A DNA stretch of 64,000 bases from positions 346,281,081 to 346,345,080 of the forward strand of contig JAUPFV010000001.1 in NCBI GenBank assembly GCA_036936605.1, given 5' to 3'. The notes beneath the pieces were generated by a model, which was not told where the DNA came from, searched no databases, and saw nothing but the letters and a program-made list of their open reading frames with translations. The position numbers and the translations under genes are program-made. This DNA comes from Limnanthes douglasii subsp. nivea (taxonomy: Eukaryota > Streptophyta > Magnoliopsida > Brassicales > Limnanthaceae). Positions 21,034 to 32,292 of the stretch are shown here, one piece after another (the first letter of the stretch is position 1; each line of letters opens with the position of its first letter).

Positions 21034-24000
21034 CAGTTCGAAGGGGTTCCCTCGGAGTTGGAAGAAAGGGTTGACGATCCGAGAGAAACTCCGGGGTCTT
21101 TAACAGTGAGTGAAGAAATAGAGGAGTTTACTTTTTCATAAGGAAAAGTGCTTCAGATTGGAACTTTATTGACCCCTAATCTACGTCAACAACTGCTTAA
21201 TTTTTTGTCTCAGAATTTGAACGTCTTCGCGTGGAAGACAGAAGATGTAACAGGAATACCTATTAAATTAATTCGGCATAGCTTGGTCATAGATCCGAAG
21301 GTTAAGCCGGTGATTCAAAAAAGAAGAGCATTTTCATCGGAGAAAGCGGAAGCAATTTTTGCAGAAGTGGATCAGTTGTTTAAAGTCGGACACATAAGGG
21401 AATCTCAATATCCTTTTATGGATAGTGGTTAAAAAGAAGAATGGAAAATGGAGGATGTGTGTGGATTTTACAGACTTAAATAGAGCTTGCCCAGAAGATC
21501 CGTTTCTAGTTCCTCGAATTGACCAGTTGATTGATTCCCCTTGAGGTAATAAAATTTTGACTTTTATGGATGCTTTCGCATGGTATAATCAGATCCAGAT
21601 GGATCTGAAGGATCAAGAATGCATAACTTTTATAACTGATAGAGGTCTCCATTGTTATAGAGTGATGCCCTTCAGATTGAAGAATGCTGGAGCCACTTAT
21701 CAGAGATTAATGAATAAAGCTTTTGCTACGCAGATGGGAAAAAATATACCTTCGGAGTTCGATCGGGGAACTTTCTGGGTTTTATCATTAGCGAAAAAGG
21801 AATAGAAGCCGACCCAGAACAATTAAAGGCTTTGATAACAATGAATTCACCTCGATGAGTTAAGGAAGTGCAAGTATTGACAAGAAGGTTAGCAACACTT
21901 AATCGATTTATTTCACGATTTTCTAATAAATGCTTTCCTTTCTTTCAAGTGCTGCGAGGACCTAACAGGTTCGAATGGACGTCGGAATGCGAAGCAGCGT
22001 TTAGAAGCATTAAAAATTTGTTATCATCACCAGAAATATTACCAAAGCCTCGAAATGGGGAGAAATTATTCTTGTACATTGTTGTATCCGATTTTGCACT
22101 TAGTGCAATGCTAATTAGTGAAGATTCAGGTATTCTAAAGCTAGTTTATTACGTCAGTAAAAGTCTGGTAGCAGTAGAAAAAAGATATATGAAGTTGGAA
22201 AAGCTGGCTTTAGCATTGGTGATTGCTGCTAGAAAGATGCGTCCATATTTTCAAGCTCATAAAATAGAAGTCCAAACTTCATTCCCTTTAAAAAATGTAT
22301 TGCAACGAGCAGATATTTCAGATAGGATGACTAAATGGTCAACGAAGTTGGGAGACTATGATACTTTATTTACACCTCGAACAGCAATCAAGGCACAGGT
22401 ATTGGCTGATTTTTTATTGAGTTCCACTCAAATAGATCGGATGAGGAAGAAAGCACAAGCGATTTGCCTACTGATTCGAGGTGGGTTGTTCGAACAAATG
22501 GAGGGTCTAGTATTTCAGGGTGCAGTGTTGGACTTCGATTGATAGCTCCGACGGGGGAAACAATGGTCTAATCAATTAAATTTGGTTTTCATGATTCAAA
22601 CAACGAAGCTGAATACGAAGCTGCTTTAGCAGGTTTGAGATTGGAAAAAATTTATGGGGCGACTTCAGTACGTATGGAAACGGATTCTCAGTTATTGGCA
22701 AATCAAGTGTCTGGGTTTTCCGAAGCAAGGAAGGATCGTTTGATTTTATATCTTTGGGAGCTTCGGAATTTAATGCTTCTGTTTGACAATGTGGTTGTGG
22801 AATATATCGGGCGAGGAAGTAACATGGTGGCTGATTCTTTAGGAAATGTTGCTTATAAGGAAGAATATCATTGGATTTTGCTACACGAGAATCCTTCAAT
22901 TGTTGCTCAACCTGGCCAATGTGAAATTATAGAGGAATTGTTTGCCATTGATGAAAGCCGACGCGATCGACGATCGGATATTCTTAATTTTTTTACCCAA
23001 GGATTACTGCCAGATGATTCTCAACTGGCTAAAACGTTAAAAGGTAAAGCCTTTGGATATATAGTTCTGGATGGAATTTTATATAAAAGGGCATTAAGCA
23101 GACCATTGCTACGATGCTTAGGCAAGCAAGAATCACAAGAAGTATTATAAGATTTGCATGATGGAGAAGGGTCAGCCCATTGTGGGTTTAAAACTTTATC
23201 TCGTAGAGTTTTACATGCAGGGTTTTACTGGCCTACAATCATGAACAATACTAGAAATTTAGTCCAAGGTTGTGATACTTGTCAAAGATTTTCTAATTCC
23301 ATTCACATCCCAACAATGACGCTTATGTCTATATCTGAGGCGATACCGTTTGATAGATGGGGAATTGATCTGGTGGGACCTCTGCCGATGGACGATGGGG
23401 GAAGGCAAATGATATTTGCGGCGGTGTATTATTTTATGAAGTGGACAGAAGCAGAACCGTTATCGGGTACAAAACCAAAGATGGGATCAAATTCATTATG
23501 AATAATATTTATTGTCGTTTTAGGGTTCCTCGGAGAATTACAACAGATAATGACCCTCAATTTAACAATAGGGAAATTGCTGCATTTTGTATTTCTAAAG
23601 GGATTCAACAATGTTTTTCGAATCCCTTTTATCCTCAAGCTAATGGACAACTGGAAGTGACAAATAGAACAATCTTAAATAGCTTGAGGAAGAATCTATC
23701 GGGGCAGCAATAAAATGGCCAAATTATTTGCAAGAGGTGCTCTGGGCTTATCGATCAACTCCAAGAGAGGCTACCAAAGAAACTCCTTTTGCTTTGGAAT
23801 ATGGTATGGATGAGGGTAGCCCTATTGAATCTACGATGTCATCTTTTAGAATATCTCAATATTCTGAAAGATTTAATGATGAAATTTGAAGGGCAAATGT
23901 GGATTTGATCGAGGAAAAAAGGTTCGAGCTTATTTGAATACCATACATTATCAAACTCTCATGAGAAGTAGATATGATTCGAAGCTAAAACAAAAAGAAT

Positions 24001-24200
24001 TTAAAGAAGGCGATAAAGTGTTGCGCAACATTTTTCTACACATAAAGAATAAGAGCTTCTGTAAAATGGCTCCTAATTGGGAAGGGCCTTATACAGTGGT
24101 TGAAGGAGTTAACCCAGGGTCTTATCGTCTTTGTGATTTCGAGGGGAGGATGCTACAGCACCCATGAAATATTCAACATTTGAAGCTTTATTGGGAATAG
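21034..24200 (+). pseudogene. Pol of element B: RT, two RNase H domains, integrase, decayed
   Basis: It reads in the same frame as the protease, so gag and pol were once one frame divided by TAG. RT pieces (RGLHCYRVMPFRLKNAGATYQ) run to about 21750. Then about 120 bp are deleted relative to D, including the catalytic YIDD. First RNase H is at 21870-22430, and the extra RNase H follows to about 22860 (SNNEAEYEAA-like, METDSQLLANQVSG). Integrase spans 22920-24200, with HCGFKTL, CDTCQRF, GIDLVGPLPM, TDNDPQFN and GQLEVTN. Several stops and frameshifts are present. It ends with LKLYWE and TAG at 24198. Confidence 0.85.
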
Positions 24201-24238
24201 ACATGTGTTTATACTTTGGAATGTTTGTTTTTAATGGC

Positions 24239-24282
24239 GCACTCTTTCCTACCCTGTTGGCCTAGGAAGGTTTTAATGAGGC
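24239..24282 (+). other. Conserved post-pol motif of element B
   Basis: GCACTCTTTCCTACCCTGTT followed closely by GGAAGGTTTTAATGAGGC lies about 40 bp after the pol stop. It is shared with elements A and D (see 46376-46418). Confidence 0.6.
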
Positions 24283-24721
24283 GTCGTGTACTTGTACATA
24301 TTCAACTTTATCAATAAAGCTCGTTTTGTCCAATGGTTATTTTACGTTTATTTGGATACTATCTTAACAAATCATCAAAGATTGATCACCTTTGAGATTA
24401 TCTAAAGGAAGTATATTACGAAGTATTTATAACACTTTTGGAAGAAATAACCATGTTTTACAACAATTTTACATTTGGAATTTCGAGGTGAATGTTTTAA
24501 AACTCACCGAAAATTTTGATGAGCTAATCAAGCTTAAAAATACATTCATATATTTTCGAAGAAGTTAATACTCGTTATTTTTTAAAATTTTGCATTTATT
24601 TGGTATTTAGCATCGAATAGTGTAGGGAACAACGATATAAAAAAGGAAGAACAATTTGTAATTCTGATTGAGCTGTTACAATACAAAAAGAGGTATTCTG
24701 ATTAGACAAGCACAAAAAAGA
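24283..24721. other. Spacer between pol and aORF of element B
   Basis: AT-rich and non-coding. Unlike elements A and D, no tandem array is visible here. Confidence 0.5.
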
Positions 24722-26271
24722 CTAAATTAAAGAGTAGATAGTCAGAAGATTCTTCTTCTTTGGATGATTCATCCTTTGAAGATGATGAGCTGAAAATAGG
24801 GTCGAATGCCTCACTTGGACGTTTTTCTTCGGGAATGTCGTTCCAAAAAAATTTCAGGTTAATTTTTGGATAGGCAGCATGGAGTTCTCGAAGGAGAAGG
24901 ATAGCTGCATCTTCTTTTCCGACCTGAACAGCTGTCTGGATATTTTTTGAGACTTCAGCTTCTGTAGTGGTTACAACAGCTGTTTTTCTGCTTCAAAATT
25001 ATTCTTCAATTTCTCTATGTCATCGGACAACTGTTTATTTTTTGCTTCAGAAAGAGTTAGAGAATTTTAAAGTGTGGAAGAGTTGGATTTTTCAATGTTC
25101 AATTCAGCAACGTGCTCGGTTTTGAGTTTTTTTATTTTGTCTTCGTGAGACTTTGTTTCCAAAACTTATTAGCTTCCAAAAGATCGTCAATGATTTTAAG
25201 ATCATCCATCAATGTAAATAATAAAATGGGAGCTTCGGACCTTTTGAGAGCTGAGTAAGTGAAATGAAGTCCTTGATGCTGATCGGTATTTTGGAGAGGC
25301 TAGATGCCATGATCATTGACATTAGGGTGAACCACTGGTTTAGAGTTACTTGGGTAGGGCACAAGTTGAGAACTTCGAAGTACTCCACGATCATCGGATC
25401 TAGTGGAACTCAAAGACCTCAGTTGATGATTTCTCGGTAAACCACCAATTCGCCATCCTTGCAATCAAGGGGAGTTTCTCCTTCCTTTGGTAGTCGAAGG
25501 GTGATGTTCTCTCCCATTCCCTATTGGTTTTTGAGGAAAGAGGTTTGGCTTTTTTTGTAATATATATCGAACCTTCAAGGCGATAATATATTTGCTCTCG
25601 AGGTTTCTTAGATTCTTCCTAATATTTGCTCTTTCCTCCTCAGAAACAGAACAAACATCAGCTTACTCTTGAGATTCAGCTTCAGCATTGGATTTGGTAG
25701 CTTCTGAATCAGCTTCATTGGCTTTCGAGGTACCTTCTTGAGGATCTTGAGAATGGTAATGTTTGCTTCTCATAGAGCAATTGCAGTTCGAATTGTTTCT
25801 TCTGTCAATTCTCTTTGAGGAGGATCATTGGTGGTGATTTTTGAAGGAGATGGAGCTCGAACTATTGTTGATTTATCTCCCATTGCGATGAAGGTCTTTT
25901 TAGGTTTGGATGAAGAAGGTTTCTGTGAGTAAAGGTTATTTGTTTTCAGTTTCAGAGGAAAATTTGCTCTGAGTTGAAGATGTTCGAGGGGTTTTAGGAC
26001 TAGAGGTTTTAGATGATGATTTTTCTTCGATTTTGGGAGTAGGAGAAAGTTTTGGAACTTTGGTAGGATCGGAGTTACCGTAGTGAAATTTCTTAGTTGT
26101 AGTTCTAATTGGGCCACCAAAAATTAACCCTGCTCTTCGATACTCTTCGGCTCTTTGTGTTATGCAAAAATAGTGGTAAGAACCGAACACCATGTTGCTA
26201 TCACTATCAGAAGATTCTGTTGTTTTGGGAAAGATGGCCTTCGAATTTTTGGTTACTGGTTTATTTCTCAT
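24722..26271 (-). pseudogene. aORF of element B, broken
   Basis: It begins at ATG 26271 (MRNKPVTKNSK), with the conserved QRAEEYRRAGLIFGG motif, then a Ser/Thr/Pro-rich linker. The gypsy-type transposon domain is near 25480-25190 (EYFEVLNLCPTQVTLNQWFT, SKGPKLPFYYL). The sequence then jumps from KIIDDLLEANKFWKQ straight into the coiled-coil region. The end of the domain, the intron and the SNLWR part found in D are therefore deleted. The C-terminus (LHAAYPKINL, PEEKRPSEAF, Ser/Glu-rich tail) ends with TAG at 24722. Frameshifts are present throughout. Same place and orientation as the D aORF. Confidence 0.75.
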
Positions 26272-26534
26272 AAACTAGGAATGGATTGATCGGAGAAGAT
26301 GAAGATTGATATGGAAATTTGAGTTTTGCAGTGAGAATTCTGGGAATATGGGAGGAGTAGTTAAAGGTAACCAAAAAATCTCTGACTTCTCTCTTGAATG
26401 GTTGTGGGTAAAGAGAGTTGAAATGCGAAATGAATGGTATTTTTACTAAAGTAGGTAAATACGTGTGAAGATGGACAGACCCATTTGGTGCTAGGTTAGA
26501 TGTTCGACACTTGTCAGATCAACATCATCGATTA
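26272..26534 (-). promoter_or_regulatory. Upstream region of B aORF with decayed TATA
   Basis: Where D has CCCTATAAATACT on the minus strand, B has GTAAAAATACC (about 26437-26447). This is at a similar distance from the aORF ATG. The element's purine tract and 3' LTR should follow but are replaced by the C' junction. Confidence 0.4.
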
Positions 26535-26561
26535 AATTTTTGGTTACTGGTTTATTTCTCA
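26535..26561 (+). repeat. 27-bp templated segment at the B/C' breakpoint
   Basis: This is an exact second copy of 26244-26270 (AATTTTTGGTTACTGG and the following 11 bases), which lies inside the B aORF start. It sits exactly where B sequence ends and inverted C' gag begins. Confidence 0.8.
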
Positions 26562-28308
26562 AAAAATTTGCACAATTTCCGAACATGTCCCTTTTCTATG
26601 GGAACAACCTAAACAGGCTCCTCGATTGCCATCAGAAGCAACCTGTTCGGATCCTTCTCAACATACTCATTAGAAGCATCGAATGATTCAACCTGTGAAT
26701 CCATAATCATCATATTCTCAACTGGTTACACAGCCTTCGAAGTTGATGCACTGTTATTCTTCGATGCACTTCCATGTGACTTCACAAAAGTCAAGAGCTT
26801 TCCATTCTCAATCAAATATTGGATTTCTTTTTGCAGAGCAATACAATCATTTGTATCATTCCCAATGTCATCATGATACCTACAAAATTTATTATTCCAT
26901 TCTTCCCTCGGTCTGCTGATAAGAGCTACTTTTCTAAAGTTCACAGAATTCTTAGTTTTATCCCAAATAACATAAACACTCTCTGTTAAATCAGCATAGT
27001 ACTCTGCCCTAACCCAAGTATTTGGTCTAGGTCTGTTGTAATTATTGGATGGAGTCCGAGGAGGCAAATTTTGTTCTTCTGCCTCGACTGCTGATTGTTC
27101 CCATTAGCATTATTATTTCCATTCTAGGGTTGCCCCTGATTATTGACTAATTGTCCTGAATTCTTCAAAGTATTAAGTGGTGCACCTCGGAAACTGCTAG
27201 ATTCTTCAACCTTAATTAGATCCTCGACCTGAGCCATCAACGCTCCAAAACTCAAAGCCTTTCTCTTTGTCGTCTCATTAGCCAAATCCCCTGGCAACAA
27301 ACCCTGACAATAAACCCTGACGAAAAGCAGCCACTGCCACATTATCTTCAGAATTATCTAAACTTCCTTTGGTTAACACAAACCTCTTAGTATAATCTTT
27401 CAATTTTTCTCCTGGTGCTTGCTTGCACTGGATAATTGTATCACCATTAGCTCTCATTTCCTTGCTTCCAACGAACTGCTTTCGGAAAGCAATATAAAAA
27501 TCCTTAAAATTTGAAATGGACCCCTCGGAATATTTTTGTACCACTTGAGAGTTGTTCCTTTAAAAGTTTGAGAAAAAGCACGACACACAAGCCGATCGCC
27601 ATCCTTGAAATTAATCATATACTTGTTTAACTGTTCGATGTGATCATTGGGATCTTGTATCCCATCGAACTTTTCAACCTTCGAAATATCAAAACGTTTC
27701 GGAAGCGTCATAGATAAAATTTCATCTATTAATGCAGAGTTCCTCCAATCAACACCTTGAACAAATTGATCATCAGTCCCCCATTGTAACATACAAATTC
27801 CTGTTGGTCTCAGCATATTGATTTGAAGGATTTCTTTCATGCCAAGTTGATCGAGGAGCATTCTTAGAGTACTCTCATTTTTATACCTCCTCGAATAATC
27901 TCTTTCTGATTATCCCTTCGAAGAACCTCTATGCCTCTTAAATCCTGAAGCTGAGCTTTCTACCTCATCATCACTGGAAGTTATCAATTTTTTCTTATCT
28001 TTCTTATCCTTTCGAGATGAATATCTCTTTTTAGGAGACACAACCCATGCTTTTTTATGCTCAGACTTAGCATGTCTATCATCGAAAGATCGATCTCACT
28101 GACCTTCAATATCGGTATTTTCCAACTCATGCCTAACCTCAGATCTGATTCTTGCAGAGAGTATTTCTTGTTCCATTCGCTCATATTTTTCATTCAACGC
28201 ATTTATTTTATCAAGAAGTTGATTCATTCTTGTCTAAACATCATATCGAACTTGGACCGAAGACGATCCATCAGTTTTATTCCCATCAGTCCCATTCTTT
28301 TGCATCGT
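26562..28308 (-). pseudogene. C': partial minus-strand Tat gag and start of protease region
   Basis: Reading on the minus strand, this starts inside the gag N-terminal region at about 28308. It contains the gag domain (DISKVEKFDGIQDPNDHIEQ, QFVGSKEMRANGD), a knuckle with CRYHDDIGNDTNDC, and the segment up to the protease, where it ends at 26562. It is close to B and C in sequence. Frameshifts are present near 27500 and 27320. It has no LTR of its own. Confidence 0.8.
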
Positions 28309-30420
28309 TCATGATCGTAGGCCAATAAAACCCTGTAAGTAAAACTCGACGTGATAAAGCTTTGAACCCACAATGATCTAACCCTTCACCATCATACAAC
28401 TCTGACAATACTTCTTGTGATTCTTGTTTGCTTAAGCATCCTAATAATGGCATGCTCAATTCTATTTTATATAAAGTCCCATCCAATACTATATATCCGA
28501 AGGCTTCGCCCCTTAACATTTTGGCCAATTGTGAATCATCTGACAGTGGTTAAAAACTCTTTTATGCATTCACATTGGTTAGGTTGAGTAACAATTGAAG
28601 GATTTTCTTGTAGCAAAATCCAAGGATATTCTTCCTTGTAAGCAACATTTGCTAAAGATTCAGCCACCATGTTACTTCCTCTCCCAATATATTCCACAAC
28701 AACATTGTCAAATAGAAGCATTAAATTCCGAAGTTCCCGAAGATATAGAATCAGACGATCCTTCTTTGCTTCAGAACCTACCAAAGCAGCTCCGTACCAA
28801 AGCAGCTTTGTATTCAGCTTTATTGTTTGAAGTATGAAAACTAAATTTAAGAGATTGAATCATTGTTTCTCCCATCGGGGCTACTAACTGAACCCCATCA
28901 CTACATCCTGAAACACTAGATCCCCCATATGTTCGAACAACCCACCTCGAATCAACAGGCATGACCTTTTCAGTTTCATCCTCATCTGATCGGCTTGAGT
29001 GAAATTCAACAAAAAAAATCTGCCAGTGCTTGCGCCTTTATTATTGTTCAAGGTGTAAACAAGAATATCATAATCTCCCAACTCGACTGACAATTTGGTC
29101 ATCCTCCCCGAAATATCAGGTCGTTGTAAAACATTTTTCAAAGGGAGTGAAGTTCAGACTTCAATAGCATGAGCTTGAAAATACATGAGTATCTTTCTAG
29201 CAGCAACCACCAATGTTAATGCCAACTTTTCTAATTTCATATACTTCCTTCCTGCTGCCACCAAACTTGTCCTAATGTAATACACCGGCTTTGGAACTCC
29301 TGAATCCTCACTAATTACACTACGCTTAGTGCAAAATCCGATACTTTGACAAAATCTCTGGTGATGACAACAAATTTTTTATGGTTGTGAAAGCTGCTTC
29401 ACATTCTGATGTCCAATCGAACCTACCGGGCCCTCGTAAAAATCGAAAGAAAGGAAAACATTTATAAAAAAATCTTGAAATAAATCGATTAAGTGTTGCT
29501 AACCTTCTTTTCAAAAATTGCACTTCTTTGATTGACCAAGGAGAATTCATTGTTATCAAAGCTTTTAATTATTCTGGGCAGCTTCTATTCCTTTTTCACT
29601 GATGATAAATCCAAATACTTCCCTGATCCAACTCTGAACGTGGACTTCTCAGGATTTAATTTCATCCTGATCGCTCTTAAATTCAAAAAAGATTCCTCTC
29701 AATCATCAAGGTGCACTTCATCCTTTGAAATTTTTATTACCATGTCGTCTATATATACCTCCATATTTCTTCTGGTCTGCGTAGCAAAATCTTTATTCAT
29801 TAATCTCTAATAAGTGGCTCCAACATTCTTCAGTCCGAAGGGTATCACTCTATAATAATGCAAGACCTTATCAATTATAAAATTTGTGCACTCTTGACCC
29901 TTTGGATCCATTTGGATCTGATTATACCCTGCAAAAGCATCCATAAAAGTTAAAATTTTGTTGCCTGAAGTAGAATCAATTAACTGGTCTATTCGAGGAA
30001 CAAGAAACGGATCTTTGGGACAAGCTCAATTCAAATCTGTAAAATCCACAAAAATCCTCAATTTTCCATTCTTCTTTTTACTACTATCGGATTCGTCGTC
30101 CATAAAGGATACTGTGACTCCCTTATGTGTCCGACCTTAGACAATCGATCCATTTCAGCAACAATTGCTTCTGCTTTTTCCGAGGAAAACACTCTTTTTC
30201 TGAATAACCGGCTTGACCTTCAGATCGATGGCCAAACTGTGACGAATTAATTCAATGGGTACTCCCGTTACATCCCTTGTCCTCCAAGCAAAGACATCTA
30301 AATTTTGAGATAAAAAATCAAGTAATTTTTGACGTAAAAAATGGGTCAATAAAGTTCCGATCGAAGTACCTTCCCTTCCGTAAAAGTAAACTCCTTTATC
30401 TCGTCACTCACTGTTAAAAA
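28309..30420 (-). pseudogene. Pol of element C: RT, RNase H, second RNase H, start of integrase
   Basis: Minus-strand pol fragments: RT start (FLSQNLDVFAWRTRDVTGVP) at 30349, and RT core with EVYIDDMVIK near 29750, so unlike B it keeps the YIDD motif. RNase H pieces are at 29559-29326 and 29141-28980. A small deletion near 29335 removes the KLFLYI region. The extra RNase H is at about 28960-28600. The integrase zinc-finger start (HCGFKALSRRVLLTGFYWPT) breaks off at 28309, where C' gag sequence begins. The DD35E core is absent. Many stops. Confidence 0.8.
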
Positions 30421-31900
30421 CCCTGGGGTTTCTCTCGGATCGTCAACGCTTTCTTCCAAATCCGAAGTGCAATGGCATAGCATTCCCTGGCAACCTTTTG
30501 ATCGCCTCGAACAACCCCAACTCTGTCTCCAACTACATACTTAAAGCACTGATGAACTGTAGACAACCCTCTATACATTCTTGAAAGCCACGATCTTCCA
30601 AAAATAGAATTATAGCTTGTGGGATAATCCACCACCACAAAGAGTACCTAGACCTTTTTCTTAATTGGTCTTTTTCCCAAACTCGCCTCACCTTCGAATT
30701 CTCCAACAACACGAGCTGTTACACCCATGAATCCAATAATCGTTCGATCCGACTGAGAAATCCGAGGTGGATTTGTCATTTTGTCATAGGTGGATTTATA
30801 AAGGACATTGGCAGAGTTTCTAGTATCAATCAGCACACGTCGAAATTTGACGCCAGCCACCTCAGCTCCAATCCCCACAGCATCTTCGTGTGGTCCTGCA
30901 GTACCTCTCAAATCGTCTTCATCAAACAAAATTAAGGGAATATCTTTCTTCCCATACAAGTGCGCATATATTCTCCTTTCAATTTGAGTTGTCAAATAGA
31001 CAACATGCCTTTTCCTCGAACTATCCGAGTTTCCAGTCATCGAATCGCCTCTTAAATTGCCAACACTTCAAAAAACTTGCACAATTCCCAAACATGCCCC
31101 TTTTCTACAGAAACCACCTCAATGGGTTCCTCGACTGCCATAAGAAGAAACCTTTTGGATCCTTTTCAACATATTCATTAGAAGCATGGAATCACTCGAT
31201 CTGTGAATCCATAATCATCAAATGCTCAGCTGGCAGTGCAGCCTTCGAAGTCGATGCACTATTATTTTTCGATGCACTCCCATGTAACTTAACATAAGCC
31301 AGGAGCTTTCCATTCTCAATCAAATATTGGATTTCTTTCTTTAGAGAAATACAATCATTTGTATCATGTCCAATATTATCATGATATTTGCAAAATTTAT
31401 TATCTATCTCCTCCCTTGGTCTACTGACGGGACTCGGCTTCCTGAAATTACAGAATTCTTGGTCTTATTCTAGATGACAGAAACATTCTCTGTCAGATCG
31501 GCATAATACTGAGGCCTAACCTATGTATTTGGTCTAGGCATGTTGTAAGTGTTAGATGGAGCGTGATTTGAATAACCACCACCCCGATGAGGCAAATTTT
31601 TGTTCTTATGCCTCAACTGATGATTGCCATTGCCATTGATATTACCATTCGACGGCTGCCCCTGATTATTAGCTGCATGTCCCAAATGTTTCGGAGTGCT
31701 GACTGGTCCGCCTCAGACTCTACTTGACTCCTCCATTTTGATCTGATCCTCAACTTGAGCCATCAAAGCTCCAAAAGTCAAGGCCCTTCTCTTTGTTGTC
31801 TGATTAGCTAAATCCCCTGGCAATAACCCTTGGTGAAAAGCTGCCATTGCCACATTTTCCTCACAGTTGTCCAAACTAGCCTTGCTTAACATAAATCTCT
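30421..31900 (-). pseudogene. Gag 3' part and protease of element C
   Basis: This continues the C gag on the far side of the LINE insertion. SKASLDNCEENVAMAAFHQG starts next to the insertion, then the Asn-rich linker, a decayed knuckle near 31390-31330, and protease (RRVLIDTRNSANVLYKSTYD) near 30830-30780. The active-site DTG has become DTR. A deletion near 30460 removes the segment where B and D have the UAG stop. Confidence 0.8.
31888..31900 (+). repeat. 13-bp target site duplication, LINE 3' side
   Basis: AACATAAATCTCT, identical to 37979-37991. It flanks the LINE on its tail side. Confidence 0.93.
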
Positions 31901-32292
31901 CTTCTTCTTTTTTTGGCAAAAGAAGATATTTATTTAAATCAACCCAAATAATATTCGATACAAAATAAAGGCCCACACAGACCCAAAAAACTAAGGGCAC
32001 AAGACCCAAAAGAACAGACCCAAGATCTATTATCCTCCTCAGAAACACTCCCTAATTCAAAACCCTAATTCCAACCACTCAACTCCATCACCAAACTCGA
32101 CCTCGCTTCCTCACCAAATCAATCACCAAAACAACCCCAACAGAGCAAACCCACCACCATTCACAGCCATCCAGAGCATCCACGATTCCAACATCAACTG
32201 ATCGACACAATCGAAATCAGATCTGCAACACAATCGAACCCAATGCTGCTTGAACCAGCTCACAACCAGCACAAACCCTAAAATCCAGCAGC

